A DNA stretch of 38,556 nucleotides from a marine gamma proteobacterium HTCC2080 (GTDB taxonomy: Bacteria > Pseudomonadota > Gammaproteobacteria > Pseudomonadales > Halieaceae), in NCBI GenBank assembly GCA_000169115.1, contig AAVV01000019.1, forward strand, positions 1-38,556, read 5' to 3'. Below are positions 34,329 through 38,556 of this stretch, one piece after another. The translations under genes and the position numbers were made by a program. The stretch's first letter is position 1. Every line of letters begins with the position of its first letter. The notes beneath the pieces are model-generated. The model was not told where the DNA came from, did no database searches, and saw nothing but the letters and a program-made list of their open reading frames with translations.

Positions 34329-36043
34329 TTGTTAAGCCTCCAGTGATCTTTGCGCCACCTTAAGCCACGGAAATACCACCAGACGCCAATATTAAAAACA
34401 ATCACTGCTATTAGACATGGGACAAAATAGTGACTTAAACCTCCGACCAGCCCCAGGGGTGAAAACAGCAAATAAAGTGACAAAACGCAGGATAGCAAGG
34501 TCGTTGCACAGGGAACGGCATAATTCCAGGGACTCAAATCTAAGGTCTTTTGCTGGTGGTATATCCAAGCCTCTGTTCGAGGCCGCCATAAGCCGAGAGT
34601 CAGCATTATGGCAACCTCAATAGCGAACAACACCGCATAGAGATGAAGAAAATGCAGGGGTACCTCTTCCTTAAACAAAAATTGCATGCAACCGTAGGTG
34701 AGAACATGGAAAACAATAACAACCTTCGCTGCCACGGCGGGCACCTTGCGAGTAAACAGACCGACAATAACAATGGCTATAACCGGGATATTATAAAAAC
34801 CGGTGAATATCCTGATGATCTGCCAAAGTCCATCGGTCGCAAACTGAAGCATAGGCGCGACTAAAAAAGAAAACAGTGCGATGACAATGCTCGCACGCTT
34901 CGCGACTTTAATACGCTGAGGGTCAGTCAGCACTCTTCCCTTAAGAGGCTCCCACACGTCGAGGCAAAATAACGTAGCTGCGCTATTTAAAAGCGAATTG
35001 AAGGAGCTGAATACGGCACCCAGAAGCACCGCCAAAAAGAATCCCCAGGCGTAGCTGGGCAAGACATCCCGCACAAGCTGTGGGTAGGCGAGATCGATCG
35101 ACGCCAACTCAGAGCCGTATAAGTGAAAGGCAATAACGCCGGGAAGCATCATTAAGAAAGGCACCAGTACTTTAAAAAATCCCGACAGCAATACGCCTTT
35201 TTGCCCCTCGGCTAGGTTTCGTGCCGCCAAAGTTCGCTGAATGACATACTGATTTGCGCACCAATAAAAGAGGTTCGCGAAAACCATGCCAGTGAAAAGC
35301 GTGGCAAAAGGTGTCGGGTCGTCTGAGCTGCCTATCGCATTGAGCTTATGGGTCTCGGACGTCACGACAGTGCTAAGCCCACTGACCACGCTGCCATCGC
35401 CCAGCAGCGCCAACCCCAGTAGCGGTATGGCAAGGCCCATGATCAATAGACCTATACCATTTATCGTGTCAGATACCGCAACCGCCTTGAGCCCACCAAA
35501 GACGGCATACATGGCCCCGGTAACACCAATCACCACCACAGTTAAAGGCAGAGCCCATTCATCGTTGATGGCCAATAACTCGGGAATAGCAAATAGTTTC
35601 ATTACGGCTAGGGAGCCCGAGTACAAGACACTAGGAATCGTCACCAGACCGTATCCAAGCATAAACAAGATCACGGTCATACGCCGGACATCATCATCAA
35701 ACCGCTGATTTAAAAATTCAGGAAGGGTGGTAAAAGCACCGGCTAAATACCGAGGTAAAAAAATAAAGGCCATAAATACTGTGGCAACAGCCGCCGTGAC
35801 CTCCCACGCCATACTGCTTAAGTTAAAGCCATAGGCCGAGCCGTTTAGCCCAATCAACTGTTCAGCAGAGAGATTGGTTAATAACAACGAGCCCGCAATA
35901 ATTGGCGCACCAAGACCTCGCCCCGCAAGAAAATAGCCGTCAGAAGACTCCGTCTCACCCCGAGTCTGGCGATAGGCAATAAAAGCCACCAAGCCCATAA
36001 AAAACAGACAGCTCAGAAGTGTGAACGTTATGTCGTAGCCCAT
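34325..36043 (-). CDS. Sodium:solute symporter (SSS/SLC5), YidK-like
   Basis: A 572-residue inner-membrane Na+ symporter with about thirteen or fourteen hydrophobic segments. Sequence features such as GYFLAGRGLGAP, NLSAEQLIGLNGSAYG, and the loop NLFYWCANQYVIQRTLAARNLAEGQKG closely follow E. coli YidK and the SglT-like sugar branch. The likely cargo is a sugar, polyol or related compound. The ATG at 36043 begins a typical first helix. The frame is open to 36100, but that adds a basic stretch unlike the family. It is the first gene of a four-gene operon with Gfo/Idh, aldo/keto reductase and dioxygenase. Confidence 0.88.
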   Translation of the reverse strand: MGYDITFTLLSCLFFMGLVAFIAYRQTRGETESSDGYFLAGRGLGAPIIAGSLLLTNLSAEQLIGLNGSAYGFNLSSMAWEVTAAVATVFMAFIFLPRYLAGAFTTLPEFLNQRFDDDVRRMTVILFMLGYGLVTIPSVLYSGSLAVMKLFAIPELLAINDEWALPLTVVVIGVTGAMYAVFGGLKAVAVSDTINGIGLLIMGLAIPLLGLALLGDGSVVSGLSTVVTSETHKLNAIGSSDDPTPFATLFTGMVFANLFYWCANQYVIQRTLAARNLAEGQKGVLLSGFFKVLVPFLMMLPGVIAFHLYGSELASIDLAYPQLVRDVLPSYAWGFFLAVLLGAVFSSFNSLLNSAATLFCLDVWEPLKGRVLTDPQRIKVAKRASIVIALFSFLVAPMLQFATDGLWQIIRIFTGFYNIPVIAIVIVGLFTRKVPAVAAKVVIVFHVLTYGCMQFLFKEEVPLHFLHLYAVLFAIEVAIMLTLGLWRPRTEAWIYHQQKTLDLSPWNYAVPCATTLLSCVLSLYLLFSPLGLVGGLSHYFVPCLIAVIVFNIGVWWYFRGLRWRKDHWRLNK

Positions 36044-36485
36044 AAGGGATACCCCTATTTTATGGAGCACTACCCTACGCAGGCGGAGGGCGCCGAGCAA
36101 TGCCTGCCGAGTTCAATAACGGTGAATAATCTTACTAACGAGCTACTTTTCGGCAATGATAAAAGCCGCCCATCAAAGGTCAAAGATGAAAGCGGTCCCA
36201 TAAGCAGCAAAGGCAATCGTCGATAAGATGACACCCGTAGGCGCGCAGTGCGTCGACAAGTTATTACCTAGCCCATAGGCGGCTTTGACCAGCCTTTGGT
36301 ATGTACTGCTAAAGACATTGATGCAATAACGTATTGAACGTGACCCGCATCTTGTGTTTTTTGTAACTGTCACCGATGAGTGAAAATGACAGACAGTTCG
36401 CACGCGGGATTATTAGAGCAGTTATCGTTGACCCTGATATTTTCGCGCGCCTGTTTTAAAAGCGCGTCTTGTACCGACCGCTATT
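36044..36485. other. Intergenic region between symporter and IYD-like gene
   Basis: I see no convincing gene in these 440 bp; short frames on both strands lack ribosome sites and family features. A GC-rich inverted repeat (CGCGC near 36446-36450 and GCGCG at 36462-36466) surrounds a TTTTAAAA stretch. Promoters for both divergent genes must lie here or in the adjoining repeat. Confidence 0.4.
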
Positions 36486-36569
36486 GGTATCGGTATCGGT
36501 ATCGGTATCGGTATCGGTATCGGTATCGGTATCGGTATCGGTATCGGTATCGGTATCGGTATCGGTATC
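36486..36569 (+). repeat. (GGTATC)14 hexanucleotide tandem repeat
   Basis: Fourteen perfect, uninterrupted copies of GGTATC (84 bp), followed by one changed copy, GGTATT. It ends 43 bp before the GTG of the IYD-like gene. Any -35 element for that gene would fall inside the array. Such perfect arrays change length by replication slippage, so this is a candidate variable-number locus affecting promoter architecture. It is not a coding repeat: the frames through it give only Tyr-Arg or Ile-Pro dipeptide runs. Confidence 0.95.
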
Positions 36570-36571
36570 GG

Positions 36572-36605
36572 TATTATCGATAATATGCTGACTCCTTTAA
36601 AAGGA
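36572..36605 (+). promoter_or_regulatory. Palindrome, putative -10 and ribosome site of the IYD-like gene
   Basis: A perfect 14-bp palindrome TATTATCGATAATA (36572-36585) directly follows the repeat and contains a -10-like GATAAT (36579-36584). Next is TCCTTTAAAAGGA (36593-36605), an inverted repeat whose right arm AAGGA is the ribosome site, 7 nt before the GTG. Pairing of the arms could mask that site. Functions are inferred. Confidence 0.45.
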
Positions 36606-36612
36606 ACCAACC

Positions 36613-37305
36613 GTGGACTACGACTACGACCCAATTCCTCTAGCCAATCAACCACAGCTCACCGCCGCTGAGGGGCTAGCGCGCAGCAACCAATACCTTG
36701 AGCACATGAGCAGCCGGCGAACAATACGCCAGTTTTCGTACCAACCGGTTCCCAAGGAAATCATTGCCACAGCTGTTCGTGCAGCGGGCACCGCCCCATC
36801 GGGGGCCAACCATCAGCCCTGGCATTTTGTATGTATTCAAGATCCCAATATTAAGCGGGAAATTCGCCTTGCAGCCGAGGCCGAGGAACGCGCCTTCTAT
36901 GAGGGCAAAGCCGGTGACAATTGGCTTCAGGATCTTGGCCCTTTGGGTACTGACGCCCAAAAACCTTTTTTAGAAACCGCCCCATGGCTCATTGCTATAT
37001 TTGCTGAGCGCTACGGTGTAGACGTTGACGGTAAAAAACGAAAAAACTATTACATTTCAGAATCGGTCGGCATCGCCACGGGGTTTTTAATATCCGCCTT
37101 GCACACCGCGGGTCTGGCCACCCTCACCCATACGCCCAGCCCTATGAAGTTTTTAAACCGTATTTTGGGGAGACCTAGCAACGAACGGCCCTTCATACTG
37201 ATGGTTGTAGGATACGCCGCTGCAGATGCACAGATACCCCGAGCCGCCACGGTAAAAAAGGCGTTTGATGAAATCACTACCTTCGTCGAACCCTCGTCAC
37301 CTTGA
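36613..37305 (+). CDS. Nitroreductase-fold flavoprotein, iodotyrosine-deiodinase-like
   Basis: A 230-residue FMN enzyme of the nitroreductase superfamily. SSRRTIRQFS and GTAPSGANHQPWHF bind the FMN phosphate and substrate. The region Glu92-x3-Tyr96 followed by Lys117 matches in spacing the Glu157/Tyr161/Lys182 triad with which mouse iodotyrosine deiodinase grips the zwitterion of halotyrosine. NYYISESVGIATGFL and THTPSP also follow that subfamily. The likely reaction is reductive dehalogenation of iodo- or bromotyrosine, useful in sea water; activity on other substrates is possible. Unlike the animal enzyme it has no membrane anchor. The start is GTG with AAGGA 7 nt upstream. The hexamer array lies just upstream. 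Confidence 0.85.
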   Translation: MDYDYDPIPLANQPQLTAAEGLARSNQYLEHMSSRRTIRQFSYQPVPKEIIATAVRAAGTAPSGANHQPWHFVCIQDPNIKREIRLAAEAEERAFYEGKAGDNWLQDLGPLGTDAQKPFLETAPWLIAIFAERYGVDVDGKKRKNYYISESVGIATGFLISALHTAGLATLTHTPSPMKFLNRILGRPSNERPFILMVVGYAAADAQIPRAATVKKAFDEITTFVEPSSP

Positions 37306-37456
37306 CGAGCATTACCATGGCCATGCGCCGCTTTAAGCTCAGGTTATAGCGATCGGTGTTCACTGCCACAAAATGCATTGAGCCGCGTCCGATTCCCCAG
37401 GGTATCGAATAACTAAGATGCCACAGGTTGGCGCTAGGCTAGGTCTTTTTACTGCG

Positions 37457-38556
37457 CTAGAGGTCACCTATCCAGTTACCGTGAAATCCGGGTGGTATCC
37501 GGTGTGGAATATGAATACACGCCACCGGGCCATCAGCAATGGCTTGAGCATTTAGAATGCGCAGCTCGGTTGTGTCGGATTCCGTGTTAATCACGTAGCC
37601 CAACAACCACCCCTCGCCCTCTGCAGCTTCGTCGGTAGCGGGAACAAAAACAAACTCTCCGCCAATATCCTCATAGCCAAACGGATACTCCTGCCGTTGA
37701 CCGGTGCTCAGATTGTGGTGAAACAAACTGTTGGGCTGAGCAAAATTGGAAACCGGCGAACTTGGTAAGCCCACCGTCCAGGTGTGCTGATAAGGCTGGC
37801 CGAAAAACCGCTCGTCTATCCGGGGGAACTCCTGAGGTGTCGCATCGAGGGTGCTTCGGGTCACCTGCCGTTTGCTCAAGTCTATTTCCCAGCGCTCTAA
37901 GCCAATTGGCTGACCGTTAGGGCCATCAGGGCCATGGGCAAACATGGTTTCATACACCGCTGCGTCGATGACCACTGTGTTTTCGTCAGTCTCAAAACTG
38001 TTAGCAACGTGAAATAACCAGCAAGGATCTACCTCGCACCACACAACCTCATCAGCGGTGCCGGATCGTGGCAGCAAACCTACACGTGCGGAGCGCTCGT
38101 CATCCCATCGATACGGAAATTTAAAACCCTTCGCCATAGCGGCCAAAGACAGCGTGACGGGCAGGTCGAAAATAACCACGAAATTTTTTGTCAGGGTGCA
38201 CTCATGAATGGACGGTCCATCGGATACGGGTATTTTTAGCTGCCTAAGGACTTGTCCTTCACGATCAATCGCTACGTGGCAGACATGATCAGGCATCAAC
38301 GGGGAATAGGTGATGGCATGCCATTCTCCCGTCAACGGATCCTCATGGGGATGCGCCGTAAACGGGCTTGTCAGTGCACCATCAAAATCGGTATACGCCA
38401 CAGTATCAAGATCACTATTTAACTCTACCGGGGTCGCTCCAGCTTCAACCAGAGCCAATATCCGGCCACCCAACCGCATAACATTTGTATTCACCGTATC
38501 ACCCGGGCCGGTGCGCGGGCCCGGTGCCGCAGGCGGCCCGCCCGCAGCCTCGAGGG
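37457..38556 (-). CDS. Carotenoid cleavage oxygenase (RPE65/CCO family), N-terminus outside window
   Basis: At least 366 residues are seen; the frame stays open through the right edge, so the GTG at 38494 is an internal codon and not the start. The stretch NTNVMRLGGRILALVEAG is a family hallmark normally found some 100 residues into the protein. The four iron-binding histidines are present, counted from that GTG: His48 (TAHPH), His97 (SIHE), His162 (LFHVANSFE) and His338 (GFHGNW). Members split a C=C bond of carotenoids, apocarotenoids or lignin-derived stilbenes using Fe(II) and O2. The C-terminus is complete (family size ~460-490). The substrate is unknown. It converges with the IYD-like gene with 151 bp between them, where I see no clear terminator. 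Confidence 0.9.
   Translation of the reverse strand, partial: LEAAGGPPAAPGPRTGPGDTVNTNVMRLGGRILALVEAGATPVELNSDLDTVAYTDFDGALTSPFTAHPHEDPLTGEWHAITYSPLMPDHVCHVAIDREGQVLRQLKIPVSDGPSIHECTLTKNFVVIFDLPVTLSLAAMAKGFKFPYRWDDERSARVGLLPRSGTADEVVWCEVDPCWLFHVANSFETDENTVVIDAAVYETMFAHGPDGPNGQPIGLERWEIDLSKRQVTRSTLDATPQEFPRIDERFFGQPYQHTWTVGLPSSPVSNFAQPNSLFHHNLSTGQRQEYPFGYEDIGGEFVFVPATDEAAEGEGWLLGYVINTESDTTELRILNAQAIADGPVACIHIPHRIPPGFHGNWIGDL

Noticed and set aside
36173-36403. Leftward 76-codon frame upstream of the symporter
   Set aside because: No ribosome site and no recognisable pattern; it fits chance in a 570-bp intergenic region.
36486-36569. CRISPR array
   Set aside because: The units are 6 bp, contiguous and without spacers.
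36380-36655. Proteins made of Tyr-Arg or Ile-Pro dipeptide repeats on either strand across the hexamer array
   Set aside because: They are translations of the tandem repeat, lack ribosome sites and have no family features.

Overview
The window reads as chromosomal DNA of a marine-type gammaproteobacterium, probably of the OM60/NOR5 (Halieaceae) kind or a relative. The grounds are indirect: a large TonB-dependent receptor, many MFS carriers, a TPR-sulfotransferase fusion, PYROXD2-type flavoproteins, a DmdA-like protein, Rieske and 2-oxoglutarate oxygenases, and moderate GC. No rRNA, tRNA, transposase, phage gene or CRISPR array is visible. The taxonomic placement is inference.

Region 1 (1-9365). 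The tail of an ACS-type MFS carrier, a PhyH-family dioxygenase and a membrane protein of unknown function run rightward. Facing them is a tight four-gene leftward operon: two PYROXD2/CrtI-type flavoproteins, a GcvT-fold C1-transferase-like protein, and a Rieske oxygenase carrying the Glu-x2-His-x4-His iron signature of quaternary-ammonium oxygenases. A BetI-like TetR regulator is divergent, and a perfect 14-bp palindrome lies between them. Together these look like an uncharacterised N- (or O-) demethylation module with its own repressor. An aspartyl/asparaginyl beta-hydroxylase follows, broken by one frameshift.

Region 2 (9492-19244). A secreted amidohydrolase, an MFS carrier, a TPR-sulfotransferase translationally coupled to a putative propeller-like protein, a clear bidirectional terminator, a TonB-dependent receptor and another MFS carrier.

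Region 3 (19412-26872). A soluble GAF-histidine kinase-receiver hybrid is preceded by a small ORF that overlaps it by 4 bp. Next come a secreted beta-lactamase-fold hydrolase, a spinster-like MFS carrier, and a divergent pair made of a DmdA-like GcvT-family protein and an exported DmpA-type P1 peptidase.

Region 4 (26962-36043). A leftward operon for the compatible solute glucosylglycerate holds a phosphatase (gpgP), a synthase (gpgS) and a GH13_18 phosphorylase. It therefore carries both synthesis and phosphorolytic recovery. Upstream is an excellent sigma-54 (-24/-12) promoter, which fits the known role of glucosylglycerate under nitrogen limitation. Above it lies a compact operon of a YidK-like sodium symporter, a Gfo/Idh/MocA oxidoreductase, an aldo/keto reductase and a TauD-like dioxygenase.

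Region 5 (36044-38556). A (GGTATC)14 tandem array sits directly upstream of an iodotyrosine-deiodinase-like flavoprotein that keeps the Glu/Tyr/Lys substrate triad. A carotenoid oxygenase, cut by the right edge, faces it.
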